Positions 51,991 to 59,593 of a DNA stretch of 64,000 nucleotides are shown here, one piece after another. The stretch is from Rhizobium hidalgonense (GTDB lineage: Bacteria; Pseudomonadota; Alphaproteobacteria; Rhizobiales; Rhizobiaceae), in the NCBI RefSeq assembly GCF_002914525.1, contig NZ_LODW01000104.1, positions 213,851 to 277,850 of the forward strand, given 5' to 3'. The notes beneath the pieces were generated by a model. That model had not been told where the DNA came from, searched no databases, and was given only the letters and a program-made list of their open reading frames with translations. A program made the position numbers and the translations under genes. Numbering within the stretch: the stretch's first letter is position 1; the number at the start of each line of letters is the position of its first letter.

Positions 51991-52805
51991 CACAGACCCC
52001 CCATTGCCCAGCCACCCAGCAGCGAGCCGCCAAGGCCGAAGAGGCCGCCCATCGCGGCGTTCTTCTGAGCGACCTGCTGATTGTAGATGCCCATTTTCTG
52101 GTTGAAGTTCTCATTGATCAGCCCGGCCTGATCGACCGTCGGCAACTGCGTCGTGGGCGTGTTGACATAATTCGGCTGGTTGACCTGAGACCCGGACATC
52201 AGCGCCGAAATCTCGTTCAGCGGCTGGTTGCGTTCAGTCAGGATCGAATTCTGGGCATTCGAATACATGTCGCCCAGGTATTGATCCGCCGCCGCCTGCT
52301 TGCGAGTGGTAAAGTCGCGCATGGCGTTGTCGTAGGCCGCCGACCCCATCGAGATGCCTTTGTCGGCGAGGCTCTGATCAAGGCTCGCCTGGTCACGGTC
52401 CCACAGATTATCGAAACCGGAGCGCCAATGGTCGTTGACGTATTTGTCAACGTTGCCCGAACTGAGGTCGACGTTGGTGCCGAGGATGCCGGAGACCTTC
52501 TGGGTCTGGTCGTTGGCGAGTTTCGACAGGCCGAGCTGCGTCTGCTGGGTCTGGTCGTAGATCGCCTGGTTCTCGGGAGAATAGGTCTGGTAGGCCGAAT
52601 AGGTCGGCAGCTTATAGGTCTTGCCGTTCTGGTCGGTCATGGTCTGATAACCGCTGACCTTGTATTCCAGCGAGCCATCAGGCGTGTACTGGTTCGTGTG
52701 GCTGAGACCAGCGTTCGCAATCGCGGTGTCCACGTTCGTCGCTGTCTGCGCCGCCGCGGTCTGCGTCGGGTCCGGTGCCTTAGGCGCCTTTGGTGTGGAG
52801 ACCAT
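51990..52805 (-). CDS. Phage structural / internal protein, unknown role
   Basis: A 271-residue protein rich in Gln, Asn and Thr (QTAAAQTATNVDTAIANAGL, ENQAIYDQTQQTQLGLSKLA) with a hydrophobic glycine-rich end (GGLFGLGGSLLGGWAMGGL). The composition fits an ejection protein that forms a membrane channel. It lies between the GNAT-fold gene and the transglycosylase-domain gene, overlapping both. No named family recognised. Confidence 0.7.
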   Translation of the reverse strand: MVSTPKAPKAPDPTQTAAAQTATNVDTAIANAGLSHTNQYTPDGSLEYKVSGYQTMTDQNGKTYKLPTYSAYQTYSPENQAIYDQTQQTQLGLSKLANDQTQKVSGILGTNVDLSSGNVDKYVNDHWRSGFDNLWDRDQASLDQSLADKGISMGSAAYDNAMRDFTTRKQAAADQYLGDMYSNAQNSILTERNQPLNEISALMSGSQVNQPNYVNTPTTQLPTVDQAGLINENFNQKMGIYNQQVAQKNAAMGGLFGLGGSLLGGWAMGGL

Positions 52806-53187
52806 AGGGAAAATCCTCTTTCATGATTCCGTAGAGCAGCGCGTCACAATCGCCGAAATAAGCCCGCTGGCGGCCCTCGAGACGCGCACCGAGGCTTTCC
52901 AGCGCCCGTTGGGCCGGAACATTGTCGGTACGCGTCCTGAATGTTGCTCGCCGGCAGCCGAGCTGGTCGACGACATACCGGAACGCCGCCCGCATCAACG
53001 TCTTCGAAAGCCGATCGGCAGCAAGCGAGACCTCGACGTCATGTTCCGTCCAGACGTTGAAGACATACCCGGCGATGATCCGGCCGCCCTGAACCTGGGC
53101 GATAGCCGCAAAGGGCGGATGGAAGGCCACCCCGATCTTCCCACCGACCCAAGCCGCGATATCCTCGCGAGGTTCCGAGACGATCAA
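52780..53187 (-). CDS. GNAT-fold phage protein
   Basis: A 135-residue protein of the acetyltransferase fold: AFHPPFAAIAQVQGGRIIAG, then RRATFRTRTDNVPAQRALES and LGARLEGRQRAYFGDCDALL, the last being the typical GNAT C-terminal strand-helix. The usual acetyl-CoA loop R/Q-x-x-G-x-G/A is not clear, so it may be structural or bind CoA poorly. It starts with TTG overlapping the stop of the nozzle gene. Virion-region GNAT-like proteins are known in podoviruses, but their role is unclear. Confidence 0.7.
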   Translation of the reverse strand: MIVSEPREDIAAWVGGKIGVAFHPPFAAIAQVQGGRIIAGYVFNVWTEHDVEVSLAADRLSKTLMRAAFRYVVDQLGCRRATFRTRTDNVPAQRALESLGARLEGRQRAYFGDCDALLYGIMKEDFPYGLHTKGA

Positions 53188-55007
53188 ATCGGAGCGCCCT
53201 TCTCATAGAGAACTGAGCCCCCGACGACGGCAGCTTCGGACACCGAACCGGTTGCTCCGGAGATCAGCGCCCGGATCGTTGGCGCCAAGGCAGAGCCGAC
53301 ACCTCCTGCCGCGGCAAATTTCCGGACCAGCGACGTTCCCGGGAATATCGACACGCCCCAGATTGCGGTTCCCCACTTGGCAGCCGCATTGCTGTCGACC
53401 GACGACAGGAGCGCCGTTGGAACCTTCACCTGATAGTCGAAGGACATTCCCGCATACATCAGGGTCGAAACGCCGATCTGGCCCGTCACGCCGATCAGCT
53501 TGGAAAATTTCGCCGCCAGGTCTTCGCCATACCGGTTCCATGCCCCGACCATGAGCGCGTCGATCGCGGCGCCATTATCGTTGGCGCCGACTTCGGCCTC
53601 ATAGACCGTGCCGTCACTGGACCCGAAGAACAGCCGATCCTGCCAGTTGGCCCAGCAATTGGCGGCAAGCCCGACGAAGCGGCACCACGCCCCGGTTTCC
53701 GTGTTCATGACATACTGATACGGCCCGAGAGACGATGGCAGGTTGACGATTGCCATTTGCCGCGCTGGGAAACTTGCCAGCTGCCATTCCTGCGATGTGG
53801 TGCCGCCTGTCATTACGGTTTCGCGCCAGGTCGGGCCGATCTTGGCGGTGATTGCTCCCAAGCTGGTCGCGCCGCGATCGAGCTGCACCGCCTTGGTGAT
53901 CGGAACAATCCCATCCGTCGTCATGATGGCGAGATCAGCGCCGACGGACAGGAAGCAACGTTCTGTCCCGAGTGGCCGGCCGAGCTTGAACGTGCCAAGC
54001 AGGCTCCAGTTCGAAGCGCTCGAGGGATCGGAGCCCTGATAGACAATCACCTCGCCCTCGGTCGACATGAGGACAAGGCATTGCTGGAGACCCGTGGAAA
54101 CAGGGATGGTCCAGACCCCGATCGCCACCAGCGTCCCGCCGTATTTCATGTTGCCGCCGACAGGCAGAACCGTCGCCGTTCCGCTCACCGCATCCGTGGC
54201 GAGATACCAGACGTTCGTCGAGTTCTTCTCGATGAACCACAGTCGCGAACGGTAGGCCGTCACCGCGATCAGCAGCGACGAATCCGAAATGCCGGTAATC
54301 ATCGTCGACGACACATAAGGGGTGGCTGTCGCGCCGGTCTCCAATTGGGCATTGGTCACCGATCCGGCCACGGTCAATGTCAGCGTGCCGGCCGTCGGCG
54401 TGAATGTCAGCGTGACGCGGTTCCCCACGCCCGTTCCGTTCAGGACGCCAGCATAGGCACCGGAAAGCGTGACGGACCCAGTGCCGAAGAAGCTAAGAGT
54501 ATACTGGACCGCCTTCACCGCAACGTTCTGTGTTGCGAGGGTCGCGGTGCCCACCAGTATGTTGTTGGTCCACGACGTGCCATTGTAGAGCAGCGGCAGA
54601 TCGAGACCGTTGACGAGGCGCAAATACTCCTGGCCAGCGGGGTTCGTGTATTGCTGGACCGACCAGCGCGCGCTGCTCTGCCCACTCACGGCAGCAGCCC
54701 CGACCGCGCCGCCGGCGGTGATGTCGAAGATATTGCCCCCTGCGGCTGCGAAGAGACGATTGCTCACACCGACATAGGGGATGACGGTCAGCACCGAAGC
54801 GCCGAGCCCCGTCGCGAAGGCGGCATGACCGTATCGCGCGCGGACCCGGTTCGCCTCCGGAAAGAAGTTATCCAGCTGGAACGCCGCATCCTTCGGCATA
54901 TCGGCCATTTCGACATCGGTTCGCCAGCCGCCAATGGGCGCGATCCAGTCTTTGCTTGGCGAGACGCGGCCGGTGCGCCCGTTCGATTGAACTGGTTTTC
55001 TCGTCAT
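53184..55007 (-). CDS. Tail nozzle-like / packaged-DNA stabilisation protein
   Basis: A 607-residue beta-rich protein. The start (RTGRVSPSKDWIAPIGGWRT, AAFQLDNFFPEANRVRARYG) is typical of the P22 gp10-like nozzle family of short-tailed phages, which extends the tail tube below the adaptor and closes the DNA channel. Many repeated short strands with aromatic and glycine turns follow. It overlaps the adaptor gene by four bases. Function by family resemblance and position. Confidence 0.75.
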   Translation of the reverse strand: MTRKPVQSNGRTGRVSPSKDWIAPIGGWRTDVEMADMPKDAAFQLDNFFPEANRVRARYGHAAFATGLGASVLTVIPYVGVSNRLFAAAGGNIFDITAGGAVGAAAVSGQSSARWSVQQYTNPAGQEYLRLVNGLDLPLLYNGTSWTNNILVGTATLATQNVAVKAVQYTLSFFGTGSVTLSGAYAGVLNGTGVGNRVTLTFTPTAGTLTLTVAGSVTNAQLETGATATPYVSSTMITGISDSSLLIAVTAYRSRLWFIEKNSTNVWYLATDAVSGTATVLPVGGNMKYGGTLVAIGVWTIPVSTGLQQCLVLMSTEGEVIVYQGSDPSSASNWSLLGTFKLGRPLGTERCFLSVGADLAIMTTDGIVPITKAVQLDRGATSLGAITAKIGPTWRETVMTGGTTSQEWQLASFPARQMAIVNLPSSLGPYQYVMNTETGAWCRFVGLAANCWANWQDRLFFGSSDGTVYEAEVGANDNGAAIDALMVGAWNRYGEDLAAKFSKLIGVTGQIGVSTLMYAGMSFDYQVKVPTALLSSVDSNAAAKWGTAIWGVSIFPGTSLVRKFAAAGGVGSALAPTIRALISGATGSVSEAAVVGGSVLYEKGAPI

Positions 55008-55702
55008 ACCGTGATCGTGCCAGGCCGGTAGTTTTCAGGGACTTCGCCGCGGTACGGCATCGACATGCTCATCGGCTGCGCAGCGCGATCGGCGCCAACG
55101 GCTGCCTCCTTGGCCCGCTCGTAGTTTTCGAGCTCTTCGCCGTAATCGAGGCCCTTGGCACGCTTCCATCTCCAGATAAGGGAGAGCTCGAGGAGGTCTT
55201 CAGGAAAGCGCGCGGTGTCGGTGTCGTTCGCCCAGTTATCGGCATAGGTCGTGCCGCCGCCGACCGCGATCCAATTGCTCGAGACGTATTCGTAGCGCAG
55301 CGTTTCGCCAGTATCGTTCGGGAAGAAGGCCAGCTTGCCTCCCAGCATGCGCCAGACCTGCGGCACCGGGTTGGAATTCAGGATTGTAAGCCGGTCCCAT
55401 GCTCCCGGCTCGAGCGGGCCGTTGAGCGACCAGAGACGCGAGACGTTCCAGATCATCGAATTGGCGACGAAGCGCTTGAAGTCGCTGGGAGGTTCGGCCG
55501 GCTCCGGGATCACCCCGGTTGCCGTGAAATCCCGGGTCGTCGTCAGCACCGACCAGTCATGATCCTTCAGCAGATCGCGGGCGGCGCGGGTGGAGAGGAT
55601 CAGCAACTGCCGGATCTGCGGATCGGCCGACGACATGACAGCCGCCGGCTGATCGAGGTCGATTTCCGCGCACACATTCTGAATGATCGACAACAGCGAC
55701 AT
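55004..55702 (-). CDS. Head-to-tail adaptor protein, P22 gp4-like group
   Basis: A 232-residue protein starting LLSIIQNVCAEIDLDQPAAV, then SSADPQIRQLLILSTRAARD and KDHDWSVLTTTRDF, a pattern common to podovirus adaptor/head-completion proteins that bind below the portal. The rest contains FKRFVANSMIWNVSRLW and FPEDLLELSLIWRWKRAKG. GGAG precedes the ATG. It lies between capsid genes and the nozzle gene, as expected. Confidence 0.8.
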   Translation of the reverse strand: MSLLSIIQNVCAEIDLDQPAAVMSSADPQIRQLLILSTRAARDLLKDHDWSVLTTTRDFTATGVIPEPAEPPSDFKRFVANSMIWNVSRLWSLNGPLEPGAWDRLTILNSNPVPQVWRMLGGKLAFFPNDTGETLRYEYVSSNWIAVGGGTTYADNWANDTDTARFPEDLLELSLIWRWKRAKGLDYGEELENYERAKEAAVGADRAAQPMSMSMPYRGEVPENYRPGTITV

Positions 55703-55716
55703 GCGCGGATCTCCGG

Positions 55717-56277
55717 TTAGGCAGCGCTACGACGGCCGGAGCCGGCCTGTTCTTTCGAAAGGGCTTCGAAACGCTTGCCCATTTCATCGATTTGCTGCTG
55801 CAAGCGCGTGACGTCATCCTTGAGACGTTCGTTCTCAGCAGCGAAAGCGGACGCGGCGCTGGCGTCCTTGGCAGTGGTGAGGAACGCCTGGGCGGCCGCC
55901 ACGAGCTCGTGCGCGCCCATACCGATCTTCTGCTTGGCGGTGTCGGAAAGAGCGGCCAGCTGTTCGACGCTGTAGACATTGATCGCCTCCAGTTCTTTGA
56001 TCTGGCTGGGCTTCAGATAAGGCCACTGCGAAAGCGGCGTACCGATCAATTGCTCGCGCGCGGCGGCGCCGTCCTTGAAGCGCTTGTAGGCGTCCGAAAA
56101 CCGCTCCTTGTCGTGCTCGGTCGCAACGCGATGAACCTCCGTGTGCTTATCGCCGGCGATGAAGATGGTGACGAATTCTGTGTCTTTGAAAATCGGTCGC
56201 CCTTCCTGCTCGGTGAGGAACGGCTGTTCAACGGGCTCGATGCTGAAGGAGGCGTAGACGCCCTTGCTGTCGGTCAT
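55717..56277 (-). CDS. Phage structural region protein with C-terminal coiled coil
   Basis: A 186-residue protein. Residues about 20-60 look globular (RPIFKDTEFVTIFIAGDKHT), then a helix-rich part (LKPSQIKELEAINVYSVEQL) and a coiled coil at the end (FAAENERLKDDVTRLQQQID, EMGKRFEALSKEQAG). It occurs between the decoration-like and adaptor genes. The role is unknown, possibly assembly. Confidence 0.75.
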   Translation of the reverse strand: MTDSKGVYASFSIEPVEQPFLTEQEGRPIFKDTEFVTIFIAGDKHTEVHRVATEHDKERFSDAYKRFKDGAAAREQLIGTPLSQWPYLKPSQIKELEAINVYSVEQLAALSDTAKQKIGMGAHELVAAAQAFLTTAKDASAASAFAAENERLKDDVTRLQQQIDEMGKRFEALSKEQAGSGRRSAA

Positions 56278-56345
56278 GGTGATTGTCTCGCTGTTGATGG
56301 CGGGGGAAAGAAACGGGGGCCGAAGCCCCCGCCGTGGATTGCAGG

Positions 56346-57131
56346 TTAGTTCACCTTGGACAGGTACGGCCGCATCAGGGTCGCCTCGAGCACGCCCGTC
56401 GCCGTCACTGTGATGGCCGTGCCGTTGGCCGTGGCGTTGGCGGACATGGTGATGCTCTGGACGACGCCAGAGGGGCTATAGGTGATGCCGGCGATGGTCG
56501 TGCCACCAGGAATACCCGTGCCCGAGATGGCAGCCCCGATGAATGGACCACCTTCGAAGTTGACGCTGCCGAGCGACGACAGCACAGCGGAACCGTTGAC
56601 GGTCGTCGCCGTGAAGGTCTGGTTGGCGGCTGCGAAGTTGACGCCCTGGATCGCCTTCGACGAAACGGTTGCGGATGCCGGAGCATTCGCAAGACCGGCC
56701 GTCGCCGTGGTTTCAGCAACGACGAGAGCCGCCGTTGCCGTGGTCACGAGAGCCGGGGCCTGCCCGTTGCGCTGTAGCCAGATGTAATAGGTTCCGGCCA
56801 CAAGGCTGATCGACTGTGCCGGACCACCGGACTGGGTTGGCGCCTGGTTTGCACCGGCGAAGACGCCGCAGCGATTGCCGACAACAGCCGCAGCCGTGGT
56901 CAGAAGCGTTGCGGTGTAATCCCGGTCCCACTGGAACCACTGACCGGGCTGGAGCGTGGTGGACGACGCCAGGACAAGCTTGACGTAAACCCACTCGGAT
57001 TCCTTCGTTCCGCCGGAGACGGACCCAAGGGCAAAGTTAGGGCCCGGAACACCCGAGCCCGCGATGATCGGGCCTTCGACGACGAACGGGTTCGCGCCAA
57101 GACGATCGGTCTGGGAAGTTGCGATAGTCAT
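56346..57131 (-). CDS. Capsid-associated decoration-like protein
   Basis: A 261-residue beta-rich protein. The N-terminal half (NFALGSVSGGTKESEWVYVK, QPGQWFQWDRDYTATLL) resembles small head proteins encoded next to the major capsid gene. The C-terminal half (about 150-250) is Thr/Ala/Gly-rich with GIPGGTTIAGITYSPSG, an immunoglobulin-like or adhesive repeat type. It follows the capsid gene by 22 bases. Decoration of the capsid surface is likely but inferred. Confidence 0.65.
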   Translation of the reverse strand: MTIATSQTDRLGANPFVVEGPIIAGSGVPGPNFALGSVSGGTKESEWVYVKLVLASSTTLQPGQWFQWDRDYTATLLTTAAAVVGNRCGVFAGANQAPTQSGGPAQSISLVAGTYYIWLQRNGQAPALVTTATAALVVAETTATAGLANAPASATVSSKAIQGVNFAAANQTFTATTVNGSAVLSSLGSVNFEGGPFIGAAISGTGIPGGTTIAGITYSPSGVVQSITMSANATANGTAITVTATGVLEATLMRPYLSKVN

Positions 57132-57153
57132 GGGAGTTCTTCCTTTCGTTCGA

Positions 57154-58125
57154 TCAGGCGAACAGCACGCCCTGCAGGAAGGCGTTGTTCATGGTGAGGT
57201 TGCCGGCGAAGCCCATCAGCTGCACGAAGGCATCCTGATTGGTGTTCATGCGCTCGTCGCCGATCGGGGCCATGTCGCGGTCGCGGTGCGGGCGGTAGAA
57301 CAGGTATTTGGTGTTGAGGAAGAACATCTGGTTCGCCGGCGCGCCGCCGCCGAAGCCACCGTCGAAGATGACGTCGGCGCCCATGTACTGCAGGGTCTGG
57401 AAGCCGGCCATGCCCTTATCGGCCGAGGTGATGCGCTGGATCGCCTGCAGCGATTCCCAGTAGAGGCGGAAGTAGTTGTTGTCGCCGATGATCAGATCGG
57501 GTGCATCGGCGCCGCGCACGCAGCTCATGTAGAGCCGGTTCATGTAGGACTGGATGTTGGCGGTCGACGCGGCAGCGCCGCCATCCGCCGAAGCCGAGAA
57601 CTTCTGGTTACGCCAGAAACCCCAGGTCGCGCGCGAGATGCCGCCGACGGTGCCGGAAGTCGGCGACGTCGAGACGAGCAGCTGCAGGCCGCCGATCTGT
57701 TTGCCGCCGTCCGCCGTGCCATCGGAATAGCAGTCGAGCGCGATATTGTTCTTCAACGTCGTTTCCGCGTTGTCGATGCGCTGCTCGAGCAGATCGAGAA
57801 CGGCATCTTCGCCGGAGTTCTGCAACTGCTCGAGGCCGGACATGGAGACGGCAACCGCTGCCTGCTTGTAGTCGTATTCGGCAGCGGTGATGACGTCGGA
57901 GGGCTGAACGTTCAGGATCTCGTAGCCGCTGTAGCGCTTGAAGCTGCTATTTTCGGCATATTGCAGTTCCTGAACGATGGTGCGGCCGCCGGAGACGGGC
58001 TTCTTGCGGCCGCGGCTGTTCAGACGGGTGAGAAGACCGTTGTTCTTCGTCACGTCGTCGGCAACGACTCCGCTGCGGTTCCGCAGGGTAGTCGTCACGA
58101 TTTCAGAGAGGTTTGGAGAAACCAT
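57154..58125 (-). CDS. Major capsid protein
   Basis: A 323-residue protein expected to form the icosahedral shell. TLRNRSGVVADDVTKNNGLL at the N terminus, SGGRTIVQELQYAENSSFKR, DVITAAEYDYKQAAVAVSMS and the C-terminal FFLNTKYLFYRPHRDRDMAP match an HK97-fold family called phage major capsid in many podoviruses and siphoviruses. It is placed just after the scaffold-like gene. Length and composition fit; an HK97-type protease is absent. Confidence 0.85.
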   Translation of the reverse strand: MVSPNLSEIVTTTLRNRSGVVADDVTKNNGLLTRLNSRGRKKPVSGGRTIVQELQYAENSSFKRYSGYEILNVQPSDVITAAEYDYKQAAVAVSMSGLEQLQNSGEDAVLDLLEQRIDNAETTLKNNIALDCYSDGTADGGKQIGGLQLLVSTSPTSGTVGGISRATWGFWRNQKFSASADGGAAASTANIQSYMNRLYMSCVRGADAPDLIIGDNNYFRLYWESLQAIQRITSADKGMAGFQTLQYMGADVIFDGGFGGGAPANQMFFLNTKYLFYRPHRDRDMAPIGDERMNTNQDAFVQLMGFAGNLTMNNAFLQGVLFA

Positions 58126-58142
58126 TGGTCATTTTCCTTTGA

Positions 58143-59234
58143 TCAAACCTGACCGCGCGCAGCGTGCAATGCGGTGCGAAGCGAGTCCCGGATGGATGTG
58201 GGTTGACCGGTGCCAGCGCCCTGGGTTGGACCGGGGGCGGAAGAGCCGGAGATGGATCGCGAGGCGCGGCGGGCCTGATCTGCCGCTGCTGCCCTCTGGG
58301 AAGTCTGGTCCTGAACTGTGTTCGTTGGCGCAGCCTGGCTGATCAGCTGCTGGCGAATATCAGGACGCATCCAGCACGCCGCGTCGTAGGCATCCTTTAG
58401 CGACGATGCGCGCCCCGCGCTGATAAGGGCGACCATGTCGTCAAGAACTGCTTCGGCATGCACATTTGCTGGATCGGAAATGAAAGCATTGACCTGAGTT
58501 TGAGTGTCTCGTTTCCGAAGTACCTGTTCAACCGTGGCCTCGACGTTGACGGGCTGAGGCGAAGGCTGCTGCTGGGCCTGCTGCGGCCGGCGCTGCAGGA
58601 CTTGATCCTGCTGACCAGCGACGAGGGCGCGAAGATTGACGCCAGCCATGTTGGCGACGTGAAGGACGGTGTTGACGGGGTCCTGCTGTAGGGACCGCTC
58701 CCATTCGATCGCGCGGCGCATGACGTCTGCGTGAGTGGTGCCGGCCTGGCGGACAAGGGGTGTGAATTCCTCAAGGCCCTTATAATCCTGGAGGACCCGG
58801 AAGCCGTTGTCGACTTCCTGCTCGCGCTTGGCGACGGCGGCCTGCACTTCTGGCGGCAGAGTAGCGAACTGGGCCTTTGCCTCTGCGGACCATCCCGGCG
58901 GGACACGATGGGCATTGGCGGCTGGCTGCTGCTCTGATGCCTGGGGCTGATCCTGCGACGTCTGCTGGGCGGCAGGAGCAGGGTTTGCCGCCGCCTGCGT
59001 CTGCCCAGCCTTTGCTGCCGCTGCGGGCTGCTGCTGTGCCTGGGGGGTCTTGTCCGCGTCCTTCGGAGCAAAACGGCCATGCTCGTCACGCTGCCGGTCA
59101 CTGCCGGAGGTCGTTCCCGTTTCAGTGCTGTCGAGCGCAGCTTTAAGGCTGTCACGGATGCTCAATGGCTTTTCAATTGACAAGCCGTTGTCTTCGCTGC
59201 CGTTGCCGGCCTCGTTCAGGTCTTCGATATCCAT
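58143..59234 (-). CDS. Scaffold-like / capsid assembly protein
   Basis: A 363-residue hydrophilic protein, very rich in Gln, Ala and Pro (QAQQQPAAAAKAGQTQAAAN) with a helical middle (AQFATLPPEVQAAVAKREQE) and a basic end. The middle resembles phage proteins encoded between portal and capsid that act as internal scaffolds. AAGGAA precedes the ATG. The assignment depends on composition and gene order. Confidence 0.75.
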   Translation of the reverse strand: MDIEDLNEAGNGSEDNGLSIEKPLSIRDSLKAALDSTETGTTSGSDRQRDEHGRFAPKDADKTPQAQQQPAAAAKAGQTQAAANPAPAAQQTSQDQPQASEQQPAANAHRVPPGWSAEAKAQFATLPPEVQAAVAKREQEVDNGFRVLQDYKGLEEFTPLVRQAGTTHADVMRRAIEWERSLQQDPVNTVLHVANMAGVNLRALVAGQQDQVLQRRPQQAQQQPSPQPVNVEATVEQVLRKRDTQTQVNAFISDPANVHAEAVLDDMVALISAGRASSLKDAYDAACWMRPDIRQQLISQAAPTNTVQDQTSQRAAAADQARRASRSISGSSAPGPTQGAGTGQPTSIRDSLRTALHAARGQV

Positions 59235-59269
59235 GTTGGGAAGTTCCTTTTTCGGGGGTTGATGCCCGT

Positions 59270-59581
59270 CTAGGCTTTGTGTCCGGCGTAAACGCGCCGT
59301 AGTTCGTTGCGGATGGCAGCCCGATCGGTCTTCGGCTTCTCGATGGGCTGCGGCTTTTCATTGCCGATCTCGACCACACCGGCCGCCCGATAGGCCGAGC
59401 GCAGCTTGGCTTTCGAAGTGTAGTGCCGGCCGTCGTGCATCGACTGGATGTCGATCGTGTCGCTGACGAAATGCGGAGATGGCAAATCTGACTGTGCCAG
59501 GTTCTGCGCTGGCATGCAGTTATGCGGCCATGCGTCGATATCGTGCCAGCCTGAGCAGGCACGGCATAAGCGCTTTCTCAT
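59270..59581 (-). CDS. Small phage protein with zinc-ribbon-like start
   Basis: A 103-residue protein with RLCRACSGWHDIDAWPHNCM near the N terminus (C-x-x-C-x2-W-H pattern) and HDGRHYTSKAKLRSAYRAAG then VVEIGNE, a widespread phage signature in the portal-capsid interval. Function not known; a zinc-binding packaging or assembly factor is possible. Confidence 0.75.
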   Translation of the reverse strand: MRKRLCRACSGWHDIDAWPHNCMPAQNLAQSDLPSPHFVSDTIDIQSMHDGRHYTSKAKLRSAYRAAGVVEIGNEKPQPIEKPKTDRAAIRNELRRVYAGHKA

Positions 59582-59593
59582 GGTTCTCCTCGT

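Noticed and set aside
53757..55031. 424-codon plus-strand frame opposite the nozzle-like gene
   Set aside because: Arg/His-rich antisense product; the minus strand keeps overlapping start and stop codons with neighbours on both sides.
57064..58152. 362-codon plus-strand frame opposite the capsid gene
   Set aside because: Shadow of the major capsid protein.
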